Both the position numbers and the translations under genes were made by a program. Shown here piece after piece: positions 56,161 through 64,000 of a stretch of DNA of 64,000 nucleotides (the first letter of the stretch is position 1; every line of letters begins with the position of its first letter). The stretch comes from Rhizobium sp. Q54. Its GTDB lineage: Bacteria > Pseudomonadota > Alphaproteobacteria > Rhizobiales > Aestuariivirgaceae. The notes beneath the pieces were generated by a model, which saw only the letters and a list, made by a program, of their open reading frames with translations, searched no databases and was not told where the DNA came from. Location: contig CAMDBX010000001.1 of the NCBI GenBank assembly GCA_945889445.1, positions 1 to 64,000 of the forward strand, in the 5' to 3' direction.

Positions 56161-57116
56161 GCCAAAGAGCCTTCAGCTACGGCGCAGGCGTCCTCTTCGC
56201 GGCGGCCGGTGCTGCGTGCTGGAGCATGGCGGGCGGCCTGGTGCGGCTGACCGAAGGGGTCGATGCCTGGCAGATCGTGTTCTATCGCTCCTCCGTCGTG
56301 CTGGTCTGCATGCTGGTGTGGCTGGGTCTGCGCTTCGGGGGTGACTTGTGGGCCCGCACCCGCGACGCAGGCATGAATGCGGTGATCGCCGGCGTCGCAA
56401 TCGGTACCGCGGGCCTCGTCTTCATCATTTCCATGTTCTACACCACGGTGGCCGACGCCGTGTTCATGACCGGCGTTTCGCCCTTCCTGTCGGCGATCCT
56501 CGGGCTGTGGATCCTGCGGGAGCGCATTCCAGCAATCACATGGTTCGCCATGTGCGTGGCACTCTTCGGCATGGGCATCATCTTCTATGGCAATGCCGGC
56601 GGCGGCGCGCTGGTTGGCACGCTGCTCGCGCTCTATTCCGCCTTCTGCTTCTCTTGCTACGCAGTAATGCTGCGCTGGGGCCAGAAGACGGACATGTCGG
56701 TGGCACTCATCTGGAACGCCATCTACCTGGTGGCGGTGACGGGCCTCATCATCATGCTGCCAACACCGCTGCGCGAAACGCACGGCGTCGAGGGCTTCGC
56801 CATCGGCTGGTGGAACTTCAGCCTCACCTTCATCATGGGCGCGGTGCAACTGACGCTGGGCCTCATATTGTTCACCATCGGATCTCGCAGCGTGCCCGCC
56901 GCCCAGCTGGCGCTGATCGCCTTGGTGGAGCCCACCCTGTCTCCCCTCTGGGCATGGCTGGCGAGCGGCGAACTGCCACCCATCTGGACATTCATCGGCG
57001 GGGCGGTGATTGTGGCGGCCATCGCGATTCAAGCCCTCTTCGCCACCAGGAAAAAGCGCCATGCCAGAAAAGCCAGCCTCGAGCGACGTGGCCAGCCAGC
57101 TTTCGACCATTCGTGA
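56157..57116 (+). CDS. DMT family transporter (EamA)
   Basis: A 319-aa drug/metabolite transporter with ten membrane segments in two EamA repeats. It has AACWSMAGGLVRL near the start, FYRSSVVLVCMLV, and ALVEPTLSPLWAWL in the second repeat. Coupled to the MFS gene by ATGA; its last 56 nt overlap the prmB start. Substrate unknown. Confidence 0.9.
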   Translation: MSQRAFSYGAGVLFAAAGAACWSMAGGLVRLTEGVDAWQIVFYRSSVVLVCMLVWLGLRFGGDLWARTRDAGMNAVIAGVAIGTAGLVFIISMFYTTVADAVFMTGVSPFLSAILGLWILRERIPAITWFAMCVALFGMGIIFYGNAGGGALVGTLLALYSAFCFSCYAVMLRWGQKTDMSVALIWNAIYLVAVTGLIIMLPTPLRETHGVEGFAIGWWNFSLTFIMGAVQLTLGLILFTIGSRSVPAAQLALIALVEPTLSPLWAWLASGELPPIWTFIGGAVIVAAIAIQALFATRKKRHARKASLERRGQPAFDHS

Positions 57117-57999
57117 CTTTCTGCGCTGGGCGCTCTCTGAGTTCCGGGCCGCCAAGGTCGTCCACGGCCATGGCACCACCTCAGCCACCGACGAGGCAGC
57201 CTTCCTGATCCTCGAGGCACTGCACCTTCCCGTCGACGACATCAATCCGTGGCTGGACGCCAGGCTGCTCGATGCCGAGAAGCATCGTCTTGCGAATCTC
57301 ATCCGTACACGGATCGATACGCGGTTGCCGGCCGCCTATCTGGTGAAACGCGCCTATATCCACGGCATGCCCTTTTTCGTCGACGAGCGGGTGATCGTGC
57401 CGCGCTCCTACATCGGGGAGCTCATGTTTTCCGGCATCTTCGGCGGAGACGAAGCGCCACTGATCGAGGACGTGGCGAATGTGACGAGCGTGCTCGACCT
57501 GTGCACCGGCTCGGGCTGCCTCGCCATCATCGCGGCGGGAATCTTCCCCGGCGCCGAGGTGGATGCCGCCGACCTCTCGGCCGATGCCCTCGAAGTTGCC
57601 CGCATCAATATCGACGACCATGACGTGGCAGACCGTGTGAACCTGCTCCAGGGCGATCTCTTCGAGGCGGTGGAGGGCCGCACCTATGACCTCATCATCT
57701 CAAACCCGCCCTATGTGGCAGGTGGTGAGGTGGAGGCCTTCCCGCCGGAATATGTCCACGAGCCTGTCATGGCGCATCTGGGAGGCGAGGACGGGCTGGA
57801 CCTCGTGCGCCGCATTCTCGCGGTGGCGGCAGACCACCTCAACCCCGGCGGCGGCCTGCTGTGCGAAATCGGCACCGGGCGCGAACGGCTGGTGGATGAC
57901 TACCCGCAACTCGACTTCCTGTGGCTCGACACCGAAGAGTCGGAAGGCGAGGTGTTCTGGATCACCCGCGAGCAGTTGCTGGAAGCGGGGATCGCCTAG
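57061..57999 (+). CDS. prmB: 50S ribosomal protein L3 N5-glutamine methyltransferase
   Basis: A 312-aa SAM-dependent methyltransferase of the HemK/PrmB family that methylates a Gln side chain. The SAM motif is VLDLCTGSGCLAIIAAGIFP, and the catalytic NPPY motif is in LIISNPPYVAGGE. The N-terminal helical domain and ERVIVPRSYIGEL (rather than PrmC's PRPETE pattern) favour PrmB. ATG 57061 lies 56 nt inside the preceding transporter gene. Confidence 0.9.
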   Translation: MPEKPASSDVASQLSTIRDFLRWALSEFRAAKVVHGHGTTSATDEAAFLILEALHLPVDDINPWLDARLLDAEKHRLANLIRTRIDTRLPAAYLVKRAYIHGMPFFVDERVIVPRSYIGELMFSGIFGGDEAPLIEDVANVTSVLDLCTGSGCLAIIAAGIFPGAEVDAADLSADALEVARINIDDHDVADRVNLLQGDLFEAVEGRTYDLIISNPPYVAGGEVEAFPPEYVHEPVMAHLGGEDGLDLVRRILAVAADHLNPGGGLLCEIGTGRERLVDDYPQLDFLWLDTEESEGEVFWITREQLLEAGIA

Positions 58000-58000
58000 C

Positions 58001-58726
58001 TTAGCGCCTCAGCCCTGAGGCGACCGCCAGATTGTCGTACATGCGCTTGGTCATGCGCGCCATTTGCGGCATGAGCGGGAAGGATTCGGTGATCAGCCTG
58101 GAATAGGCGCCCGTGCCGCGGTGCTTCTCCAGATTGGCCACATAGCTCGGCAGCGATGACCAACCGGCCACCGTCTGCGCCGAGAATTCACAATGGAACT
58201 GCGTGCTCATGGCATGGTCGCCGACCGCCAGTGCCTGTACGGGTATCAGCGCGGATGACGCCAGAACACGGGCCTGCTCCGGCACGCGCTTCACCTCCGC
58301 CATGTGCCACTGCATGACCTTGTGGGCGGGCTCCAGGCCCTGGGTCAGCCGGTGCGATTTCGCCTCTTCTGTCAAAGCCACGTCGAAGACGCCAACCTCG
58401 CCCACCGAGGCTGGCGCCACCTCGCCGCCCAACGCGGCGGCAAGCAACTGGTGTCCGAGACAGACACCGAAGTAGGGCCGTGCGCGCTCCACCACCCATT
58501 CGCGGATCGCCTGTTTCTCGGCGGCGAGCCAGGGGAACTGGTCTTCCTGCCAGGTGTCCTGTGCCCCACCCAGCACGAACAGGAAGTCAAATGGCGCGAG
58601 AGAGGGAATGTCCTGCCCTTCGAACAACCGCACAGGTTCCGGCACGATGCCATCCTCTGCGAAGAAGTCGAGGAACCGACCAGGATGGTCATGGTCCATG
58701 TGCTGGAAGACGAGAGCGCGCTTCAT
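58001..58726 (-). CDS. Class I glutamine amidotransferase-like protein
   Basis: A 241-aa stand-alone class I amidotransferase domain. The nucleophile elbow is YFGVCLGHQLLAAALGG, and the catalytic His is in QFHCEFS (a Cys follows where Pro is common). GGAQDTW forms the oxyanion loop. Stand-alone forms are often annotated GMP-synthase-like; they may hydrolyse gamma-glutamyl bonds. It is convergent with prmB, with one base between stops. Confidence 0.85.
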   Translation of the reverse strand: MKRALVFQHMDHDHPGRFLDFFAEDGIVPEPVRLFEGQDIPSLAPFDFLFVLGGAQDTWQEDQFPWLAAEKQAIREWVVERARPYFGVCLGHQLLAAALGGEVAPASVGEVGVFDVALTEEAKSHRLTQGLEPAHKVMQWHMAEVKRVPEQARVLASSALIPVQALAVGDHAMSTQFHCEFSAQTVAGWSSLPSYVANLEKHRGTGAYSRLITESFPLMPQMARMTKRMYDNLAVASGLRR

Positions 58727-58895
58727 AGAAAATCCTGCTTTCCCGAAGCAGAATGCGCCCCGGCAGTCACGCGAAATGACGGAAAATCGGTCCGCTGTCG
58801 AGGCTCATGGGGAGACCCGATTGCAATGCTGGCACGCTCCGCAGCGGGTGGGAGCGGCCCTTGCGCCCGGGCCCCGGCGAGGGCCCGAAGGCTGA

Positions 58896-59108
58896 TCAGA
58901 CGATCTGCAGTTCCACGGCCTGGGGGCCGCGGCCCTTCTTGTCGGGTTGAACTTCGAAGCTGATCTTCATGTTTTCCGAGAGTTCCGGAATGCCGGAGCG
59001 CTGCACGGCCGTGATATGCACGAACACATCCTTGCCGCCGTCTTCAGGCGAAATGAACCCGTAACCCTTGGCTTGGTTGAAAAACTTCACAGTGCCGTTC
59101 TGGCGCAT
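58896..59108 (-). CDS. Cold-shock protein (CspA family)
   Basis: A 70-aa nucleic-acid-binding OB-fold protein. RNP1 is KGYGFISPEDG and RNP2 is DVFVHITAV. ATG 59108 begins the conserved MRQNGTVKFFNQAKGYGFI; an upstream ATG at 59126 would add six residues. The upstream 256 bp to the divergent DUF922 gene could hold the long structured leader typical of csp genes, but no specific fold was traced. Confidence 0.95.
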   Translation of the reverse strand: MRQNGTVKFFNQAKGYGFISPEDGGKDVFVHITAVQRSGIPELSENMKISFEVQPDKKGRGPQAVELQIV

Positions 59109-59364
59109 AGAAAGGGCGTCCCTCATCCAGTCTTGTCTTCATGCCCACCGCCACCGCCTGCGAGGCGGCACCGGACCTGCCTCAGCCGCGTCCCAATGGA
59201 AGGCACTTTCCCCAGATGAGGATACGGGTCTTGACCAGTTGAAAAGCACAGCCGACATCCAGACTTGCCGTCCGGATAAGATTTATTATGATCTACCTAT
59301 GCGTTTGCGGCAAGAGGGGTCTTCTCAGCAGGCGGGGCTTGCCAGAATGGGGTAAGGAAGCCGG

Positions 59365-59955
59365 ATGAGTTGCTTGAAGATCATTTGGGGCGCCCTGCTT
59401 GCCCTGGCATTTGCCTGCCATCCCGCAGTCGGGGCAACGGAGCACTCGACACATTTCAGCTCCTATCCGGTCAGCGGAAAGACGCCGGCCGAGATCTATC
59501 GGGTCATCATGAACCGGGGGGCAATGGTAGGCGGCAATCGAGCCATTGCGGCAACCACATCGGAGGCGGTGCAAAGCCATGTCCTGACCCAGGGCGCGGC
59601 CTCGTGCCAGGTGACCTCGTTCCGGTTGAATTTCCGCTTCGAGGTAAAACTGCCCCGGCATGCCAACCTCTCCGCGCTCTCGCCGCAGGATCGTTTTCTC
59701 TGGCAGCAGTTCTCCGGCTTCCTGAAGGCACATGAACTTCAGCACACGCAGCTCTGGCTGCGATGTGGCGCAAGTCTCGAGCGCCAGGTGATGGCGATCA
59801 GGGCTTCATCCTGTGCGGAGGTTGAGCGCAAGGCCGAGGCCATCTGGCGCCGCATGAAGCCCAGCTGCGATCGTGAGCAGGTAAACTTCGACAAGGGCCA
59901 GCACTCCGTGCTCGTGGCGCAGCCGTTTATGCAGAAAGTCATCCGCGGCGAGTGA
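59365..59955 (+). CDS. DUF922 exported putative zinc protease
   Basis: A 196-aa protein with a signal peptide ending HPAVGATE. The DUF922 domain carries HELQHTQLW (HExxH) plus cysteines in AASCQVTSF, LRCGAS, SSCAEV and PSCDRE. It starts with the family's SSYPVSGKTPAEIYRVIMNR. Predicted periplasmic; peptidase activity is inferred from the motif only. A paralogue with the same layout follows after 33 nt. Confidence 0.83.
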   Translation: MSCLKIIWGALLALAFACHPAVGATEHSTHFSSYPVSGKTPAEIYRVIMNRGAMVGGNRAIAATTSEAVQSHVLTQGAASCQVTSFRLNFRFEVKLPRHANLSALSPQDRFLWQQFSGFLKAHELQHTQLWLRCGASLERQVMAIRASSCAEVERKAEAIWRRMKPSCDREQVNFDKGQHSVLVAQPFMQKVIRGE

Positions 59956-59988
59956 AGGCCAGATCATCGCGAAAACACCTGGAGCCTG

Positions 59989-60651
59989 ATGCTTGCTATG
60001 CCAGGCCAATGCCCGGATAGTGTGGCGCACACCGCAGGCGACGGTCCGTCAATGCACCTCTGTTGGCACATGGCGACAGCCGCTGTCCTGCTGCTTGGCG
60101 CACACATTCCCGCGCGCGGCGATGTCGTGTCCAGCACCAAGGTCATTTATTTCGACGTGGTCGGCAGCACGCCTGCCGAAATCTATCGAAACATTCTGGA
60201 CCGCGGCCCGCGCATTGGCGGCAGCACGGCGCTGGCCTCCATCGGCACGCGCACAGTGCAGGACGGCCGCATCGAGCTGACCGGCGACAGCTGCGTTTTG
60301 AAAGACTACACCATCACGCTCCAGTTCGTGATCAGGCGGCCGCGCATCGCAAACGAAGAGGTGCTGTCAGACACTGACCGCGCCTTGTGGCGTGACATGA
60401 ACGCCTTCATCCAGAACCATGAGAACCAGCACAAGGACGTCTTGAGTGCCTGCGCCGTCAAACTGGACGACAAGATGGCCGCGCTCAAGCCGCCATCCTG
60501 CGACGCGTTAACCCAGACGGCAGACGGATTGTGGCGAAGGATGCTGGCAGACTGCGACGAGAAGCAGAGGTCCTTCGACGCCGAGCAGTCCCGGCAGCTG
60601 ATGCTACAGCCCTTCATGCAACGCGCCCGCAAGGGTGCGTGCAAGAACTAG
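59989..60651 (+). CDS. DUF922 exported putative zinc protease (paralogue)
   Basis: A paralogue of the preceding gene. It has YFDVVGSTPAEIYRNILDRG, the HExxH motif as NHENQHKDV, and cysteines in DSCVLKD, SACAVK, PSCDAL and ADCDEK. The signal peptide begins within MHLCWHMATAAVLLLGAHIP, so the true start may be ATG 60052 rather than 59989. Tandem duplication; function unknown. Confidence 0.8.
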   Translation: MLAMPGQCPDSVAHTAGDGPSMHLCWHMATAAVLLLGAHIPARGDVVSSTKVIYFDVVGSTPAEIYRNILDRGPRIGGSTALASIGTRTVQDGRIELTGDSCVLKDYTITLQFVIRRPRIANEEVLSDTDRALWRDMNAFIQNHENQHKDVLSACAVKLDDKMAALKPPSCDALTQTADGLWRRMLADCDEKQRSFDAEQSRQLMLQPFMQRARKGACKN

Positions 60652-61520
60652 GCCTTCAGCACGCGGCCCGCCACCGCATCGAGTTTGGCAAGCAGGTGCG
60701 GATCACGTTTCTCGGGCGATGTCATGATGGCGAAATCGAGCGCGCGGTCGGAGCCTGCCGGGCATGGCGGATGCTCACGCGGGAAGTCCCTTGCGATGCG
60801 CGCCATCAGGCGGGTGGCGTTGCCTGAATTCGCCTTCAGCACCGCGATGACCTTGGGCACGTCCACCGAGCCGTGTTCCTCGTGCCAGCAGTCATAGTCC
60901 GTCACCATGGCGATGGTGCAATAGCTGATCTCGGCTTCGCGGGCGAGCTTCGCCCCCGGCATGTTGGTCATGCCGATCACTTTCGCACCCCAGCTGCGGT
61001 AGAGCTGCGACTCGGCAAGTGTCGAGAACTGCGGCCCCTCCATCACGACATAGGTTCCTCCGCGCGCATGGGTTATCCCTTCCGCCCTCAGTGCAGCCTC
61101 GGCAATGTCCTGCAGGACCGGCGAGACGGGATGCGAAAAGGCCACATGGCCCACGCAACCAGCGCCGAAGAAGCTCTTCTCGCGCGCGAAGCTGCGGTCG
61201 ATGAACTGGTCGACCAGAACGAAAGTGCCTGGCGCCAGGTCGCCATGGAGCGAGCCCACGGCGGAAAACGAATAGAGGTCCGTCACCCCTGCCCGCTTCA
61301 GAACATCGATGTTGGCGCGATAGTTGATGGAGCTTGGCGAGTGGACGTGCCCGCGCCCGTGGCGCGGCATGAAGACCACCGGCAGCCCCTCGATCTCGCC
61401 GCGACGCACCGCATCCGAAGGCTCGCCCCAGGGCGACGTGATCGCCTCCCAACGGGCATTGTCCATCGGGATGTCATAGATGCCCGACCCGCCGATGATG
61501 CCCAGAACCGATGCCGCCAT
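60648..61520 (-). CDS. mtnP: S-methyl-5'-thioadenosine phosphorylase
   Basis: A 290-aa trimeric-type purine nucleoside phosphorylase that splits methylthioadenosine for methionine salvage. Phosphate and base motifs are IGGSGIYDIP, MPRHGRGHVHSPSSINYRAN, GPQFSTLAES and VIGMTNMPGAKLAREAEISY. GGAGCGCTTC precedes the ATG. It lies between the DUF922 genes and the pet operon, separated from the latter by a terminator. Confidence 0.95.
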   Translation of the reverse strand: MAASVLGIIGGSGIYDIPMDNARWEAITSPWGEPSDAVRRGEIEGLPVVFMPRHGRGHVHSPSSINYRANIDVLKRAGVTDLYSFSAVGSLHGDLAPGTFVLVDQFIDRSFAREKSFFGAGCVGHVAFSHPVSPVLQDIAEAALRAEGITHARGGTYVVMEGPQFSTLAESQLYRSWGAKVIGMTNMPGAKLAREAEISYCTIAMVTDYDCWHEEHGSVDVPKVIAVLKANSGNATRLMARIARDFPREHPPCPAGSDRALDFAIMTSPEKRDPHLLAKLDAVAGRVLKA

Positions 61521-61573
61521 GAAGCGCTCCTTCCGTGTTCCCGAAGGATGCCCGAGACCGGCACAAACGAAAA

Positions 61574-61595
61574 GGCCCGGAACGCTGTCCGGGCC
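61574..61595 (-). terminator. Intrinsic terminator of the pet operon
   Basis: Stem GGCCCGGA / TCCGGGCC with a 6-nt loop. On the minus strand it is followed by TTTTCGTTT. It lies 25 nt behind the cytochrome c1 stop. Confidence 0.8.
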
Positions 61596-61619
61596 TCATA
61601 AGATCGTTTCTCACACGTT

Positions 61620-62450
61620 TCAGTGGGCGTTGGCCCAGATCTTCTTCTTCACGAGATAGAGCAGCAGCGCCAGGATGCCGAGGAAGATCATGACCATGAA
61701 TCCGGTGCGCTTGCGCTCTTCCATCTTCGGTTCCGCCGTCCAGGCCAGGAAGGCGGATACGTCGCGCGCCATCTGGTCGACGGTGGCCTTGGTGCCGTCG
61801 TCATAGGTCACCTGGTCGTCCGACAGGGGCGGCGGCATGCCGATCCAGTGGCCATTGGCAAAATAGGGATTGTAATACTTGCCCTCCGGCTGCTCCTTCT
61901 TGAGCTCTTCCGACACCTTGTCGTCCGGCGTGTAACCGGTCAGCACCGAGTAGACGTACTGCGGGCCACCGATGCCATTGATCAGCTGGTTGAAGGTGCC
62001 GTACCAGCCCGGGCGATACTTGGTGATGAGCGACATGTCCGGCGGATAGGCGCCGCCATTGGCGACGCGCGCCGCCTGCTCATTCGGGAAGGGTGAGGGG
62101 AAGCGGTCGGACGGAAGGCCCGCGCGCTCGAACATCTCACCCTGCTCGTTGGGGCCGTCCTGCACGGTGTAGCCGGCAGCCACCGCCTTCACCTGCTCGT
62201 CCGTGAACTCAGGCCCGCCCGGCTGCGACAGGTTGCGGAACGAGACGTAGTGCATCGAGTGGCACGACGCGCAGACTTCCTTGTAGACCTTGTAGCCGCG
62301 CTGCAACTGCGCCCGGTCGAAGGTGCCGAAGGGCCCTTCGAAGGAGAAGTTGATGCCCTTGGCGGGGGTCTGGCCTTCGGCCGCGTGAGCCGCACCGAAG
62401 GACAGCACCAGGCTGGCCGCGGCGATTGCGAGTGTCTTGAGCAATGTCAT
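61620..62450 (-). CDS. petC: Cytochrome c1, bc1 complex
   Basis: A 276-aa subunit of ubiquinol:cytochrome c oxidoreductase. Signal peptide (MTLLKTLAIAAASLVLSFGA...HA), haem c site CASCH with the conserved MHYVSFRNL behind it, the axial Met in HWIGMPPPLSD, and a C-terminal membrane anchor (FMVMIFLGILALLLYLV). ATG 62450 was chosen over 62519 because it starts the signal peptide. Last gene of petABC. Confidence 0.96.
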   Translation of the reverse strand: MTLLKTLAIAAASLVLSFGAAHAAEGQTPAKGINFSFEGPFGTFDRAQLQRGYKVYKEVCASCHSMHYVSFRNLSQPGGPEFTDEQVKAVAAGYTVQDGPNEQGEMFERAGLPSDRFPSPFPNEQAARVANGGAYPPDMSLITKYRPGWYGTFNQLINGIGGPQYVYSVLTGYTPDDKVSEELKKEQPEGKYYNPYFANGHWIGMPPPLSDDQVTYDDGTKATVDQMARDVSAFLAWTAEPKMEERKRTGFMVMIFLGILALLLYLVKKKIWANAH

Positions 62451-62466
62451 TTTCTTTTCCCCCAGA

Positions 62467-63723
62467 TCACTCGGCAGGCACGGCCGCGGTGGCAGGACGC
62501 TTCTTGGCAAGCACGTCATCCGAGATGGAGGACGGCAGCGGCTTCGGCGTCTCGATGAGACCGAGCAGCGGCAGGATCACCAGAAAGTGTGCGAAGTAGT
62601 AGACGGTAAGGATGCGCGAGAACACCACGTAGAGGCCCTCGGCCGGCTTGGAACCGAGATAGCCCAGCGCCACGCAGACGATCGCGAAGATCCAGAAGAA
62701 GCCCTTGAACAGCGGACGGTAATTGCCCGAGCGCACCTTCGAGGTATCGAGCCACGGCAGGGCGAACAGGATCAGGATCGAACCGAACATGGCGATGACG
62801 CCGCCAAGCTTGTCCGGCACCGCGCGCAGGATCGCGTAGAACGGCAGGTAATACCATTCCGGCACGATGTGCGCCGGCGTCACCAGCGGGTTGGCCTCCT
62901 GGTAGTTGATCGCGTGGCCGAGGTAGTTCGGCGCGAAGAAGATCCAGAACGCGAAGAACATGAAGAACACCACGATCGCGAAGGCATCCTTCATCGTGTA
63001 GTAGGGGTGGAAGGGCAGCGTGTCCTGGCTGCTCTTCACCGAAACGCCCGTCGGGTTGTTGTTGCCCACCACGTGCAGCGCCCAGATGTGCAGCACGACG
63101 AGGCCGGCGAGCACAAAGGGCAGCAGGTAGTGCAACGAGAAGAAGCGATTCAGCGTCGGGTTGTCGACCGAGTAGCCGCCCCACAGGAGTGTGGTGATCG
63201 AGTCGCCCACCCACGGAATGGCCGAGAACAGGTTGGTGATGACCTTGGCACCCCAGAATGACATCTGGCCCCAGGGCAGCACGTAGCCCATGAAGGCGGT
63301 GGCCATCATCACGAGGTAGATCAGCACGCCGATCATCCACAGCACTTCGCGCGGCGCCTTGTAGGAACCGTAATACATGCCGCGGAACATGTGGATATAG
63401 ACGGCGATGAAGAACATCGAGGCACCGTTGGCGTGCATGTAGCGCAGCAGCCAGCCGGAGTTCACGTCGCGCATGATGCCTTCGACCGACTGGAACGCCA
63501 TGTCGACGTGCGGCGTGTAGTGCATGACCAGCACGACGCCGGTGATGATCTGCACCAGCAGCATGACGGCGAGGATGCCGCCGAAGGTCCAGAAGTAGTT
63601 CAGGTTCTTCGGGGTGGGAAAGTCCAGTGCCTGGCCCTGAACCATGTCCATGATCGGAAGCCGCTCATGGAACCAATTCGCGAAGGCCGACTTGGGCTGA
63701 TAATTCGATGCGTGTCCGCTCAT
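62467..63723 (-). CDS. petB: Cytochrome b, bc1 complex
   Basis: A 418-aa integral membrane subunit with eight helices, two b haems and both quinone sites. Landmarks are [37 protein letters not shown], the Qo motif [12 protein letters not shown], and His pairs for the haems. It lies between the Rieske gene (15-nt gap) and cytochrome c1 (16-nt gap) in one operon. Confidence 0.97.
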   Translation of the reverse strand: MSGHASNYQPKSAFANWFHERLPIMDMVQGQALDFPTPKNLNYFWTFGGILAVMLLVQIITGVVLVMHYTPHVDMAFQSVEGIMRDVNSGWLLRYMHANGASMFFIAVYIHMFRGMYYGSYKAPREVLWMIGVLIYLVMMATAFMGYVLPWGQMSFWGAKVITNLFSAIPWVGDSITTLLWGGYSVDNPTLNRFFSLHYLLPFVLAGLVVLHIWALHVVGNNNPTGVSVKSSQDTLPFHPYYTMKDAFAIVVFFMFFAFWIFFAPNYLGHAINYQEANPLVTPAHIVPEWYYLPFYAILRAVPDKLGGVIAMFGSILILFALPWLDTSKVRSGNYRPLFKGFFWIFAIVCVALGYLGSKPAEGLYVVFSRILTVYYFAHFLVILPLLGLIETPKPLPSSISDDVLAKKRPATAAVPAE

Positions 63724-63738
63724 TGAGGGTGGTCCTTC

Positions 63739-64000
63739 TTAGCCGATGCGGATCTTGGAGTCGGAGAGGTAGGCATAGGCCGGAACCGCGAGGTTCTGCG
63801 GCGCCGGGCCCTTCCGGATGCGGCCGGCGGTGTCATAGTGCGAGCCATGGCAGGGGCAGAACCAGCCGCCGTGCTTGGCCGAACCTTCGACAACCGCGAA
63901 GTCGCCCTCATTGGCGATCGGCACGCAGCCCAGATGGGTGCATACGCCCATCATCACCAGGAACTGTTCCTTGCCGCCCACCACGCGGTTCACGTCGGTG
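63739..64000 (-). CDS. petA: Rieske iron-sulfur protein of bc1 complex (partial)
   Basis: C-terminal part (about 86 codons) of the Rieske subunit; the 5' end lies beyond the window. Cluster ligands are [10 protein letters not shown] and [10 protein letters not shown], which bind the 2Fe-2S centre with two His and two Cys, plus a disulphide. First gene of the petABC operon. Confidence 0.96.
   Translation of the reverse strand, partial: TDVNRVVGGKEQFLVMMGVCTHLGCVPIANEGDFAVVEGSAKHGGWFCPCHGSHYDTAGRIRKGPAPQNLAVPAYAYLSDSKIRIG

Overview
The window is high-GC DNA with short intergenic gaps, many start/stop overlaps and some GTG or TTG starts. It contains no rRNA or tRNA gene that I can recognise. 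Gene content and order point to an alphaproteobacterium, most likely Hyphomicrobiales (Rhizobiales): carB and greA on one side and lrp-trxB-LsrB/VtlR-type LysR on the other, purE-purK-rpsU, DUF992 and DUF2934 proteins, paired DUF465 proteins, and a petABC cytochrome bc1 operon. I cannot name the genus.

Layout. 1-2.0 kb: gene-poor, repeat-rich end of an integrated element with a tyrosine recombinase. 2.4-5.4 kb: copA-cueR copper export operon behind a textbook CueR promoter. A second promoter of the same design at 9.98 kb drives a frameshifted copZ. 5.6-13.4 kb: exported hydrolases, a membrane-anchored FMN/glutamate-synthase-like protein, an ExoD-like protein, an inositol-monophosphatase-family enzyme and an amidase. 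13.4-15.9 kb: two divergent DUF465 proteins, purE-purK and rpsU. 16.0-17.4 kb: three tandem paralogous exported mini-proteins sharing a KN..P..G..V..C-x4-C motif, plus a Cys-rich exported protein. 17.6-22.3 kb: carB, a DUF1499 protein and greA. 22.3-26.1 kb: a cassette with an unknown protein, a SET-domain protein, a frameshifted MFS transporter, a GNAT acetyltransferase and a Cys4 MarR regulator, tied together by three copies of a 17-bp operator (ATGCATG-N3-CATGCAT). 26.2-30.5 kb: periplasmic glutathione peroxidase, BenE transporter, Lrp, TrxB and LsrB-like LysR. 30.6-44.4 kb: possible small RNA, MsrP, an EF-G-like GTPase, two DUF992 proteins, DUF1993, aspartate aminotransferase, an FAD monooxygenase, a TPR protein, an NCS2 permease with a HATPase-like tail, RlmJ, DUF486 and a CoA-transferase. 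44.5-49.3 kb: uvrB, then an accessory patch in which the last 63 codons of uvrB are repeated on both sides of a toxin-antitoxin pair, followed by a low-GC SEFIR-domain gene (candidate anti-phage effector) and a 48-aa membrane protein. 49.7-60.7 kb: a minigluzincin-like protein, two related lipoproteins around an L,D-transpeptidase and a HAD hydrolase, an MBL-fold hydrolase, a transporter operon ending in prmB, a glutamine amidotransferase, a cold-shock protein and two tandem DUF922 putative proteases. 60.6-64.0 kb: mtnP and the petABC operon, with petA cut by the window edge.

The most notable accessory systems are the SEFIR/toxin-antitoxin patch at the uvrB 3' end, the MarR-controlled SET/MFS/GNAT cassette, and the mini-protein array. 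Four otherwise good genes (copZ, the MFS gene at 24 kb, the RelE-like toxin, the SEFIR gene) each carry a single-nucleotide frameshift. Two of these lie in G or C runs, so base-calling errors should be excluded before calling them pseudogenes.
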